This document shows, piece by piece, positions 22,515-31,754 of a DNA stretch of 64,000 bases. The stretch is from Prorocentrum cordatum (lineage: Eukaryota; Sar; Dinophyceae; Prorocentrales; Prorocentraceae): assembly GCA_963575745.1 (NCBI GenBank), contig CAUYUJ010018622.1, positions 58,328 through 122,327 on the forward strand, in the 5' to 3' direction. Within the stretch, counting starts at the first letter, position 1. The number at the start of each line of letters is the position of its first letter. Under the pieces are notes generated by a model, which saw only the letters and a list, made by a program, of their open reading frames with translations, did no database searches and had not been told where the DNA came from. Made by a program: the position numbers and the translations under genes.

Positions 22515-24770
22515 CTACATGACATTGCTTGGCACCGATGCGTGGAATCACGTGGCGCTGCTTGGCATTGCCCAGCATTGCCCAGCATTGCTCTGCATTG
22601 CTTGGCAGTGCTTGGCATTGCGTGGCATTGCGTGGCGTTGCTTGGTACTGCTTGGCATTGCTTGGCATTGCGTGACACTGCTTGGCAGTGCTTCGCATTG
22701 CTTGACATTGCGTGGGATTGCGTGGCCTTGCTTGGTACTGCTTGGCACTGCTTGGCATTGCGTGGCACTTGCTGGCATTGCTTGACATTGAGTGCAATTG
22801 AGTTGCATTGTACTGGCAGGCCTCCTCCCCTCCTCCACCTTCCTCCCAGTCCACCTCCTCTTCCTCGTCCTCCTCATCCTCCTCCTCCTCGTCCTCCTCC
22901 TCCCCCTCCTCCTCCTCTCCTCCCTCCTCCTCCTCCTCCTCTCCCCTCCTCCTCCTCCTCCTCCTCCCTCCTCCTCCTCTCCTCCTCCTCCTCCTCCTCC
23001 TCCTTCTCCTCCTCCCTCCTCCTCCTCCTCCTCCTCCTCCTCCTCCTCCTCCTCCTCCTCCTCCTCCTCCTCCTCCTCCTCCTCCTCCTCCTCCTCCACC
23101 TCCCCCACTCCCCTCCCTCCGATTCACCATCTCCTCCTGTTGTGTTGCTTGGCATTGCTTGGCGCTGCTTGGCACCGTTAGTTGGCATCACATGGCGCTG
23201 CTCTGCATTGCCTGGCATTGCTCTGCACTGGTTGGCATTGCTTGGCCTCGCGTGGCATTGCAAGGGCAATCCCCCACCCAGCCTCCCCCCTCCCTCCGCT
23301 CCACCTCCTCTCCTCCTCTCCTCGTCCTCCTCCTCCCCTCCTACTCCCTCTTCCCCCTCCCCCCTCCCTCCGCTTCACCATCTCGTCATCCTGCATTGCG
23401 TGGCATTGCTTGGTACTGCTTGGTACCGTTGCCTGGCATCATGTGGCGCTGCTTGGCATTGCCTGGCATTGTTCTGCACTTCAAGGCATTGCTTGGCATT
23501 GCTTGGCATCGCGTGGCGTTGCTTGGCACTGCTTGGCACTGCTTGGCATTGCGCGGCACTGCCTGGCAATGCTTGGCATTGCACGGGCAGTCCCTCCCCC
23601 CTCCCCTCCCCCATTACCCCCGCCCCAATCTCTCCTCCGCATCGTTCTCCACCTACGTACTCCTCCTTCCGCATCCTCCTCCCCCTCCCCCTCCTCCTCC
23701 TCCTCCTCCCCCCCTTCCTCCTCCTCCTCCTCCTCCTTCTCCTCCTCCATACCTCCTCCTTCCGCTGTACCATCTCCTCCTTTCCTGCATTGCTTGGCAT
23801 TGCTTGGCTCTGCGTGGCACCACGTGGCGCTGCTTGGCACTGCCCGGCACTGCGCTGCACTGCTCGTCAGCGCTTGGCATTGTGTGGCGCTGCGTGCGGT
23901 TGTCTGGTACTACTTGGCATTGCTTGGCATTGCGTGACACTGCTTGGCAGCGCTTGGCGTCGCTTGGCATTGAGCGGCATTGCATGGCGTTGCATGGAAT
24001 GGCTTGGCAATACTTGGCATTGCGTGGCACTGCTTGGCATTGCTTGGCATCGCTTGGCATTGCGCGGTATTGCGTGGCATTGCATGGGCGATCCCCCTCC
24101 CTCTCCTTCTCCTCCCCCTCTTCCTTCTCCTCCTCTTCCTCCTCCTCCTCCTCCGTCTCCTCCTCCATACCTCCTCCTTCCGCTGTACCATCTCATCCTC
24201 CTGCATTGCTTGGCATTGCTTGACACTGCGTGGCACCGTTGCTTGGCATCATGTGGCACTGCTTGGCATTGCCAGGCATTGCTCTGCACTGCTTGGGGTT
24301 GCTTGGCATTGGGTGGACATGTTTGCTCGTGACGTCGGATCTCAGAGTCCAGACAAACGAAGGAGCGCCCCCTTCCTCCCTCTACACCACTTCACCCCCC
24401 CCATCCACCCCCCCTATCCACCCCCCCTATCCCCCCCCTCCTCCTCCTGCTCAGTCTCTTCCTCCTCGCCATTCTCTCACTCCCCCATGCTCTTCACCGA
24501 CCTCTTGGTGAAAGAAGAGGAACATGTTTGTGGGAAATTCTCGGATGGTCCTGGAGTCTGTTCTGACTCTTCTAGGGATTTCGAAGGGAAAGGAGGCGGA
24601 GGAAAACGAGGGCACTCTATTTATACATACACATGCACCTTGGCATTGCGTGTCATTCGCTTCCCATTGCTTGGCACTACTGGGCATCGTTGCGAGGCAT
24701 CATGTGGCGTTGCTTGGCATTGCTTTGCATTGCTTGGCGCTTGGGGAACCAAAAACTACTGATACCGCTA
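22515..24770 (+). repeat. 10-bp tandem arrays (CTTGGCATTG) alternating with TCC blocks
   Basis: Six arrays of the 10-bp unit CTTGGCATTG (variants CGTGGCATTG, CTTGGCACTG) lie at about 22515-22815, 23140-23265, 23385-23590, 23785-24095, 24200-24320 and 24635-24745. Between them lie TCC-rich blocks. Each array tends to start after ACCATCTC..TCCTGCATTG and to end at GGCATTGCANGGGCA, giving a higher-order unit of roughly 250-420 bp. Because 10 is not a multiple of 3, each frame cycles through all three readings every 30 bp, which keeps frames open without coding. Confidence 0.88.
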
Positions 24771-24817
24771 CTCCCAGGACCTCCCTTGGCTTTGCGTGGC
24801 GTTGGGGGCACGAAACG

Positions 24818-24962
24818 ATACAGATACCGCTACTCCCGGACATCTCCCAGGGTGCGCTCTGACTAGGATTTCGAAGCGAATCCAGCTGTGGCGACGAGGG
24901 CCGCCCAGAAGGCCCAACCAGGGGTACCCAGGAGGCCCGAGTAGAGGTATGGGTACCTTTCG
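24818..24962 (+). mobile_element. TIR repeat family A, copy at 24.8 kb
   Basis: Starts with GATACCGCTACTCCCGG and ends with the inverted counterpart GTAGAGGTATGGGTACC. The core reads CAGGGTGCGCTCTGACTAGG then ATTTCGAAGCGAATCCAGC. A second partial left end lies just upstream (24760-24790). Full-length relatives are at 41589-41738 and 52140-52286; partial ones are at 50697-50795 and 5333-5385. No coding capacity; a MITE-like unit is the simplest interpretation. Confidence 0.72.
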
Positions 24963-25257
24963 GGCGTTGGCAAACTGGATTTAGTGGGACCTGGTTTAAT
25001 GATGTGTACTGGGGGCCGCCACCCCCGCCCCGTTCCACTAACCGGAACTGCCGACACCCGAAAAACACCAGCTACGGCAGACCTGGTTGAGCGATTCTGG
25101 TCAATTCAAGGGCTTCGGGGCCCTACTACTAACCGGGTCCCCTTACCTGGGGTCCTGGTTATACCCGAACCCTGAGATCCGACGTTGCAAAAAAATGAAA
25201 CTCCGTGAGAAATCTTGCCCGGAGCCCTGGGCCCAACCTTTCTTTGGGCGTGGCTTA

Positions 25258-25405
25258 ACGGGGGGGTCATAAATGGGGGGGTCAGCAACGGTCCCCTTTC
25301 GTGCCCCTTTCGGGCCCCTCCGGAGCCCCAGGGGGCTCGTTTAGGTACCGTTTGGGTACCTTTTCGCACCACTCTCGCCACCCCCCCATGCATGACCCCC
25401 CTATT
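25258..25405. mobile_element. TIR element with GGGGGGGTCAT ends
   Basis: Left end GGGGGGGTCATAAATGGGGG and right end CCCCCATGCATGACCCCCC form inverted repeats of about 22 bp around a 100-bp interior. Structure and length match other small TIR units in this window, but the sequence differs. No target duplication identified. Confidence 0.55.
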
Positions 25406-25576
25406 CCGCAACGCCCGATGTCTGTGCTATGTTTCGAGCCGGGTCGATCTGTGCGGCTCCGGGGGCCAGGGCTCGAGCGAGAAAACGCCGGACTCGCAGG
25501 AGTGGGGTCGCCAGGACCTCGCATATATAGGGAGCCTTTTCCTCCTCTCAGGCGTGGCTCGGCGTTGCGTCAAGTC

Positions 25577-25720
25577 GTGCCTGTCCCCCTAAAGGGGAGA
25601 TTTTCGACGAAAAATAAAAGATACCCCCAAAATGCCCCAAGAAGGTAAAAAAAATGCAAAAAATAGTCCCCAGACCATTTTTGGACTATTTTACCTAACA
25701 GCGAAGACTGATAGGTTTCT
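25577..25720 (+). repeat. Family C repeat, left end only
   Basis: Begins TGTCCCCCTAAAGGGGAG and continues GACGAAAAATAAAAG with the internal TAGTCCCCAGACC block seen in the family C copies at 46.4 and 51.1 kb. The right inverted end is missing. See 51074-51236 for the full structure. Confidence 0.6.
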
Positions 25721-25794
25721 AGTGGGGTCAAAAGAAAGCATCCTGATTCCCCAGGGGGGTCTGGGCAAGATCCGGGGGATGCCGGGGAAAACCG

Positions 25795-26037
25795 GGGATC
25801 CGCGCCTGATATGGGGGAACTCAGTCGGGGGGGCCGCGGGTGCACGCCTGATATGGGGGAAGTCTGTCGGGGGTGCCGCGGGTCCACGCCTGATATGGGG
25901 GAACTCAGCTGACGGGTGCCGCGGGTGCTTGCCTGATATGGGGGAACTCAGTCGGGGGGGCCGCGGGTGCACGCCTGATATGGGGGAAGTCTGTCGGGGG
26001 TGCCGCGGGTCCACGCCTGATATGGGGGAACTCAACT
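25795..26037. repeat. 42-bp minisatellite, six copies
   Basis: CCTGATATGGGGGAA recurs at 25805, 25847, 25889, 25932, 25974 and 26016, i.e. every 42 bp with one 43-bp step. Units alternate between AACTCAG and AAGTCTG after the landmark, so the true repeat may be a 84-bp pair. The period is a multiple of three, which keeps a minus-strand frame open, but the single 43-bp step argues against selection for coding. Confidence 0.92.
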
Positions 26038-26039
26038 GA

Positions 26040-26712
26040 GGCCGAGGCTGAGGCTGCGGCTGAGGCTGAGGCAGGCTGAGGCTGAGGCTGAGGCAGGCTG
26101 ATGCTGAGGCAGGCTGAGGCTGAGGCTGAGGCAGGCTGAGGCTGAGGCAGGCTGAGGCTGAGGCAGGCTGAGGCAGACGCTGAGGCAGGCTGATGCTGAA
26201 GGAAGGCTGAGGCTGAGGCTGAGAGGCTGCAGGCTGAGGCTGAGGCAGGCTGAGGCTGCAGGCTGAGGCTGAGGCTGAGGCAGGCTGAGCTGAGGCTGAG
26301 GCAGGCTGAGCTGAGGCAGGCTGGCTGAGGCAGGCTGAGGCTGAGGCTGCAGGCTGATGCTGAGGCAGGCTGAGGCTGAGGCTGAGGCTGCAGGCTGATG
26401 CAGGCTGAGGCTGAGGCTGAGGCTGGCAGGCTGAGGCTGAGGCCGAGGCTGAAGGCAGACTGAGGCTGAGGCTGAAGCAGGCTGAGGCTGAGGCTGAGGC
26501 AGGCTGAGGCTGAGGCTGAGGCAGGCTGAGGCTGAGGCAGGCTGAGGCTGAGGCTGAGGCTGAGGCTGAGGCTGCAGGCTGAGGCTGAGGCCGAGGCTGA
26601 AGGCAGACTGAGGCTGAGGCTGAAGCAGGCTGAGGCTGAGGCTGAGGCTGAGGCTGAGGCTGAGGCTGAGGCAGGCTGATGCTGAGGCAGGCTGAGGCTG
26701 AGGCTGTGACTG
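26040..26712. repeat. GGCTGA hexamer array with GCAGGCTGAGG variants
   Basis: About 670 bp of (GGCTGA)n with GCA insertions. A minus-strand frame of 349 codons covers this array and the 42-bp minisatellite and is made almost solely of S, A, Q, P and L. I treat it as a shadow. After 26712 the array decays into GCGACTGCG triplets to 26765. Confidence 0.93.
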
Positions 26713-26861
26713 CGACTGCCGTTGCCACTGCGACTGTCATCGCGAATGCAACTGCGACTGCGAGAACAGCAGAATTCTACAACTGGATTCTCATCTGAAT
26801 CTTAAGGGGAATGCTTCGAGATGTGCTTCTACACATCGCTGTTAGGTTGCTTTGCCGGGAT

Positions 26862-26936
26862 AATTTTGACCATTTGTGGGATATAAGTTATCTATCGTCG
26901 AAAATCCCTCTGTCGAGGGACAGGCCCGACTTGATG
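26862..26936 (+). repeat. Family C repeat, right end only
   Basis: Ends in CCTCTGTCGAGGGACAGG followed by CCCGACTTGA, matching the right ends at 51.2 and 53.1 kb. The left part is absent. The following interval to 27470 is GC-rich with several overlapping frames and no recognised gene, and contains one copy of the GCCAGCGCTGCAGCGGGAG unit at about 27103. Confidence 0.5.
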
Positions 26937-27473
26937 CTTGGCATCGCGTGGCACCGCACGGGCACTGCACGGGCGCTGCACGGGACGTCCTCCGCGCCGT
27001 GCCGGGGGGCCGCCCCGGCAGCCCCGAACGGGGGGCCACCGGGAGCCTCGCCGAGGGCCGCCGCGCAGACGCCATGCCGCGGCACGGCGGGGAAGACAGT
27101 GGCGCCAGCGCTGCAGCGGGAGCAGGATTCGGGGAACGTAGGAGGCCACGTGCGAGCCCTGCCCCTGCCCTCGCCCTCATTCTTCCAGACCTTCCGTGCT
27201 GACCTTCCACACTCTTGCGCCTCGTGAAACGCTGACTTTCCCTGCGTTTCCCGAGGCTTCCAAACGTTTTAATGCATCACCTTCCGCGCCTTCCGCAGAG
27301 GTCGGAAGGTATGGAAGATGGAGATGCAGGGTACCCCCCCCCGATTTCTGAGGGGGGGGGGGGTCACTTCGTTCGGGAGCTCCCGAGCCAAGTGAACCCC
27401 ACCCTCCCTCAGAAGTCGTGGGGGGTAGGGGCAGGGCTCGCGTGTGGCCCCATGGAACGAGCGGAGGCGCGGA

Positions 27474-28325
27474 AGTGAGGCCAGCGCTGCAGCGGGAGCA
27501 CTACTCGGAACGAGCGGTAGCCCGACAATGAGGCCAGCGCTTCAGCGAGAGCAGCTGTCTGAACAAAACCCTAGCGGAAACCCGCTTCCCGGCCCGGACG
27601 CCACCAGGGGAGAGAGGAGAGTGGTATTCACGTTGTGTAATTGTGGAGGGGAGGGGAGGGGAGGGGATAGGGGATGGAGATGGGATGGGGATTGGGATAG
27701 GGATGGGGATGGGACGGGATACGGATGGGGACGGGGGGGGGATGGGAGGGGGGGGAGCGGGGGAGGGAAGGAGGGAGGAGGGAGGGGGGGGGGAGGGGGA
27801 GGGGGATGGGTGAGGGTGAAGGTGAGGGGGAGGGGGAGGGGGGAGGGGGATGGGGGAGGGGAAGGGGGAGGAGGAGGGGGAGGGGGAGAGGGGGAGGGGG
27901 AAGGGGGAGGAGGGAGGGGCAAGCTATGTGCGCTCGCGTCATATCTGACATCCTACCCCTCCCTCCCATCCCTTACCATGGCGTAGATCCCCTCTCTACT
28001 CGCACAATCGGATGTCGAGACGGGCAATGATCCCGAAAAGGTACGCGATGCATTGTAGAGCACGGCATGGCATGGCGTAGAAGAGCACCGCAAAGCGCAG
28101 TATCAACCTAGCATTGCATTGCATGCCGTGGCATGGCACGGGAAATAACGCCAACGCTGCAGCGGGAGCACGAGTCGGAACAAGCGGGGAAATGAGGCCA
28201 GCGCTGCAGCGGGAACACGATTTAGAACGAGCGGAAGCACCGAAATGAGGCCAGCGCTGCAGCGGGAGCACGATTCGGAACGAGCGGGGCCCGAACATGA
28301 GGCCAGCGCCTCAGCGAGAGTAGCA
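27474..28325 (+). repeat. Composite repeat unit 1: GCCAGCGCTGCAGCGGGAG units, G-rich tract, GTGCGCTCGCGTCAT segment
   Basis: The motif GCCAGCGCTGCAGCGGGAG with a following CACGATTCGGAACGAGCGG recurs near 27480, 27533, 28152, 28197, 28247 and 28300, at about 45-50 bp spacing. It is followed by a TATTCA..GTAATTGTGGAG segment (27628-27650) and a 270-bp G-rich tract (27650-27916). Last comes a 100-bp segment (27917-28020) that is about 85-90% identical to 37114-37218. The same order of parts is seen again around the copia element, showing a tandem second unit that the element split. Confidence 0.75.
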
Positions 28326-28429
28326 TTTTGGAAAAACATGCAGGCGAAAACCCAGCTACGGGGAATCCTGTGTGTAAAAAACTATACGCGGGGGGGGCTA
28401 ACACTTTCAAACCGTCATCAGGGGAAGAA

Positions 28430-28549
28430 GGAGAATAGTATTCAGATTGAGTAATTGTGGAGTGGGGAGGGGGGAGGGGGGAGGGGGGGGGGGGAGAGGG
28501 AAGGGGGAGGGGAGGGGAGGGGGAGGGGAGGAGGGGAGGGGGTGGGAGG
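28430..28549 (+). repeat. Composite repeat unit 2, left half (split by copia insertion)
   Basis: Starts with AGTATTCAGATTGAGTAATT, the same segment as at 27628 in unit 1, followed by the G-rich tract. The tract resumes after the copia element at 36997 and leads into the copy of the GTGCGCTCGCGTCAT segment. Confidence 0.75.
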
Positions 28550-28873
28550 TGTAAATCTGTGTGAGTCTTGGCCGACCGATCGAGACCCGGGAGCCCGAAC
28601 GAGCGAACGAGCCGATTCCATCGCTGTGTGGTTCAGGGCGCCCTTGGGCCGGTGCATAGCCACCGGCGAGTACGTTTGTACATCGGTGCTTCCAGAGCAC
28701 CACGTTATAAGAGCCCACCAGGGGCTCACACACGAGATTGATACAGTATCGTGACTGTTGGCGCTGCGCTGGGCAGAAAGGCGGATTATCACGATAATCA
28801 TCAGTGTTCACTGGGATTGACGACAGCTATCCGAAGTACATTGAGGAGGCTACCGCCAGCGCCTACAATTTAG
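28550..28873 (+). repeat. 5' LTR of the copia element
   Basis: 324 bp, starting TGTAAATC. The end is placed at ATTTAG because that sequence is shared by both LTRs and gives matching 5-bp flanks; an alternative end at the CA of CCTACA (28867) would give the classical TG...CA termini and a 318-bp LTR. A possible TATA-like sequence, TATAAGAG, is at 28706-28713. It differs from the 3' LTR at five positions only. Confidence 0.92.
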
Positions 28874-28874
28874 T

Positions 28875-28887
28875 TGGTAGCGGAGCC
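28875..28887 (+). other. Primer-binding site of the copia element
   Basis: TGGTAGCGGAGCC lies one base after the 5' LTR. It starts with TGG, complementary to the CCA end of a tRNA, and resembles the 3' end complement of initiator tRNA-Met, which copia elements commonly use. Which dinoflagellate tRNA it pairs with needs a tRNA set. Confidence 0.75.
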
Positions 28888-28913
28888 GGTCTGGCTCCAC
28901 GGACTGGCTCGTC

Positions 28914-29568
28914 ATGACGACCGAAGACCAGAAGCACGAGACAGTTCCATCCTGGGACTGAGATGTGGCCAGCTTTGACTCCTACGTGATGAGGGTCAAG
29001 CTCTACGTGCGAGGGACCAAGAAGGACGAGAAGGGCCTGTGCGGGCCAAGACTGATGGCTCGACTCGGAGGAAGAGCCTGGCAGGGAGTACAGAAGTACG
29101 ACAAGCTCGAGAGCCTCGACGACATAGAAGAGGACCCGAGCACAAGGCTTCCGAAGGGTGTCAGCCAGCTGCTGCAGTATCTCAAGGAGAAGAGCGCCAT
29201 CCTGGAGGTCGAGGACGCAGGGAAGTACATGCGGACGTTCATGAAAGAGACGTTCCGCAAGAACAGGACCTCGGTGCGCGGCTACTTGACACAGTTTGAG
29301 GTGGAGGAAGATCGGATGCAGAAGGCCATCAAGGCCATTGACAGGAGTTTCGACGAGAAGAAGCCGATCTTTCCAGAGCCGCTGCGAGCTTGCTTCCTGT
29401 TGGAGAACGCGGGCCTAGACGACCACGAGAGATCCCAGGTGCTGGCGTCTGTGCAGAACCGGTACGAGTACCAAAAGATCCAGCAGGCCCTCGGCATGCA
29501 GTTCGACAAGAAACACGATCGAGAAGGTCATCACCACAAAGGCCATAGACCCCAGTGGCAAGGCCGGA
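28914..29568 (+). pseudogene. gag: Gag N-terminal and core region, interrupted by a premature stop
   Basis: The likely start is ATG at 28914, 27 bp after the primer site, reading MTTEDQKHETVPSWD. Codon 16 is TGA (28959-28961), where related sequences commonly have Gly (GGA), one base away. The same frame continues DVASFDSYVMRVKLYV for about 200 codons of helical, charged sequence typical of copia capsid, ending with HHHKGHRPQWQGRK. The frame is then lost: the downstream Gag sequence lies in another frame from about 29565. If the stop is real, only a 15-residue peptide would be made. Confidence 0.8.
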
Positions 29569-30030
29569 AGATGTCCAGCAGCTCGACCTCGAGGACGACG
29601 CCACCGCCTTCGCGCTGGCTGAGGACGAGGACGTGAACTACCAGCTGCTGGATATCTACGAGCAGGCCGGAGACGACAAGGAGCTACGAGACGAACTCCT
29701 AGAAGGTGCTGTGCTTGCGGCTGCTCAACACGGGCAGCGCTCCTTCAAGCAGGCACGAGAACTGCTTCGACAGAAGAAGACGGGCAGGAAGTTCTTCAGC
29801 CCGAACGCCAAGGGTTCGCCAGGACCGAAGGGCACCAAGGGTGCCGGCCGTACCCCATCGACGTCGCGTGGCTCGCCGAGCCAGGGCTCCACAGGGAAGG
29901 ACTGGAGGACGGACCCGAACACCGTGTGCCTGCGGTGCGGCGGCAAGGGCCACATCGCTAAGGACTGCAAGGCTCCCGCCAAGCTACAGAGCGGGCGCAA
30001 GTACAAGCATCCATCGTCATCTGTCATCCG
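29569..30030 (+). pseudogene. gag: Gag C-terminal region with CCHC zinc knuckle
   Basis: In the frame that opens at 29555 the sequence runs through an acidic segment (QLDLEDDATAFALAEDEDVN) into a basic Gly/Pro-rich linker. A retroviral-type zinc knuckle follows, CLRCGGKGHIAKDC (29927-29968), with the exact C-x2-C-x4-H-x4-C spacing. This domain binds the element RNA during packaging in retroelements. A frameshift separates it from the upstream capsid part. The frame continues into the 21-bp repeat immediately downstream. Confidence 0.82.
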
Positions 30031-30031
30031 A

Positions 30032-30210
30032 GCGCGACCGACATCGACACAGATGCGATCTACATCGACACAGATGCGATCGACATCGACACAGATGCGA
30101 TCGACATCGACACAGATGCGATCTACTTCGACAAAGATGCGACCGACTTCGACCAAGATGCGACCGACATCGACCCGTATGCGACCGACTTCGACCCAAA
30201 TCAGACTGAG
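30032..30210 (+). repeat. 21-bp in-frame minisatellite inside the copia polyprotein
   Basis: About eight copies of ACATCGACACAGATGCGATC-like 21-bp units (7 codons). In the frame of the zinc knuckle it reads MRSTSTQ repeats, and in another frame it reads acidic IDTDAID repeats. The acidic frame continues with ordinary-looking sequence (KAILAIPGHDSLWIQEASEF) to a stop near 30361, whereas the knuckle frame becomes Arg/Ser-rich. This suggests that the acidic frame was the original coding frame here, flanked by two compensating frameshifts. Confidence 0.85.
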
Positions 30211-30369
30211 GGTAACTCGAAAGCGATTCTGGCGATCCCGGGGCACGACTCGCTCTGGATTCAAGAGGCCTCGGAGTTCCCAGACTGCATCCAGAGTCCT
30301 CAGGTTACCGAAACCACCGACGGGCTCACTTTCGGGATCGGAAAGCTGGAGACCAAGGTTTAACAGAAG

Positions 30370-31035
30370 AGAGTTTCGACATGTTCTTATAGTTTACGAA
30401 CAACACGTCTTCCTGGCTACTCAGCTCTCAGGTACCTTTAAGGGCATCTTGGATTCAGGGGCGACTTCGTCTATGATCGGGTTAGAGCAAGCCGAAACCT
30501 GGCAAATCTCGATGATGCGATTGATTGGCCACAACCGTATGAAGGTTCTGCCGGGACCCCTGATAGAGTTCACCTTCGGGAACAACCAGAAGGTAAAATC
30601 TCTGAATCACGCGTCTTTACCCAGATATGTCGATGCCCAAGAATGTGACTTTCCAGTTTCGGTCGTGGATGTCGAGGCCCCGCTTCTGATAGGGATGGAT
30701 TTCCTGAACCATTTCGGGGTCACTGTAGATTTCGAGCAGGGCACGATATGTTTCAAGACTATGAGTGACAAGGTGTATCTTTTAGAACGCTCTCGCTGTG
30801 GACATCTTCTGATCGATTTTGGTCCCGATGCCGAGTGGCGAGAGGTTGTCACGCATGAGTCGTTCAAGGTTTCCGCTTCAGTTGACACTTGGGCTCAAAG
30901 AGGTGAAGTTTCTCAGAGTTTTCACGACCAAGATCCTTCCATATCTGATGCAGTCAGCATGCGCTGGGCCAAGTTCGTTTGGTTGGTCTCAGCGGTCAGC
31001 AGTCTTCGAATCCCCAGCGAGATTGACGAGCACGA
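30370..31035 (+). pseudogene. pol: Aspartic protease domain of copia pol
   Basis: The domain reads FKGILDSGATSSMIG with the catalytic Asp at 30452-30454 in a DSGA motif, as in retropepsin-type proteases that act as dimers. About 85 codons on, LLIGMDFLNHFGVTVDF matches the conserved hydrophobic Gly-Met-Asp segment that closes the fold. The catalytic residues are intact. The reading frame is the same as that of the zinc knuckle but is joined to it only through the doubtful stretch 30030-30370. After DEHE (31035) the coding sequence switches to another frame. Confidence 0.8.
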
Positions 31036-31754
31036 GGTGCGGCTGTTGCGGAGTTCCGGGAACGACGGCAGCAGGCTTCAGCTGTACGGGAGGCAGGAGT
31101 CATCAGTGCCAAGGTCGACTACCGCTCGGACAACCACCACTCACCAAGCCGCTGACCAAAAAGGAAGAAGCAGATCAGGAGTTCAAAGGTGTGAAGCAGC
31201 AGTACAACATCAGGTGCGAGTGCTGCGGAACGCCTGGGAAACGCAGAGCAGGGTGCAGCTGTGTCGGGGGCAAGAGTCACATATGCCTAAAGACCTACGA
31301 TGTGAGGCATAGTTCTGGGCCACAGTCTACGGTGTATCCCAAGAAGGAGAAGCAGGAAGCGACCCGGAGACCGACAGCACCGAGGAGGGCGACGACAAGT
31401 TCGAGCTCACCTTCGCCGTCGAGCGGGACCTTCGTGCCACCGACACCGAAGACAGCACCGACAGCCAGGACAACACCACCGAAGAAGGAGGACGACCAAC
31501 CGCAGGTCACCTCGGAAGAGATCGGCCTGGAGACAGTCATGAACTACAACATCCAGTTTCCATTGTGGGATCCCGCGAAGGAGACCCTCTACGAGCACCT
31601 GGAGAGAGTGAAGTCAGAGAACCGCAAGGCGGAGGAGATGCTAGTGCAGGAGGACTCCTGGGACATGCTGGAGGCGATGTACACTCTAGAGAACTGGAAG
31701 CGCATGTTCATTCTCAAGTTGGAGGCCGAGGACCGGAACCTGCAAAAGAGGGTT
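31036..31754 (+). pseudogene. Linker with a duplicated Cys/His motif
   Basis: In frame with 31038, two related 24-residue motifs occur: one at 31038-31108 and one at 31215-31286. Both follow CxCCGxPG, then AG, then CxGGxSHxC, sharing about 16 of 24 positions including all Cys except one and the His. They are separated by a lysine-rich linker containing LTKKEEADQEFKGVKQQ. Spacing suggests metal binding, but no known zinc-finger family comes to mind. Downstream is a Ser/Pro/Thr-rich linker and then an acidic helical segment (KETLYEHLERVKSENRKAEE). A frameshift near 31755 ends this frame. The motif lies between protease and integrase, where copia elements normally have only a spacer. Confidence 0.7.

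Noticed and set aside
21435-24332. Open frame of 965 codons on the plus strand
   Set aside because: It consists of TCC-derived poly-Ser/Pro/Leu and of readings of the 10-bp array (CIAWHCLALL). Other frames are equally open, so it is a composition artefact.
25691-26740. Minus-strand frame of 349 codons
   Set aside because: Generated by the 42-bp minisatellite and the GGCTGA array; made of S, A, Q, P and L only, with one phase-breaking 43-bp step in the minisatellite.
28706-28713. TATAAGAG as a promoter in the LTR
   Set aside because: Dinoflagellates rarely use a canonical TATA box, and the match is short. It is mentioned in the LTR entry only.
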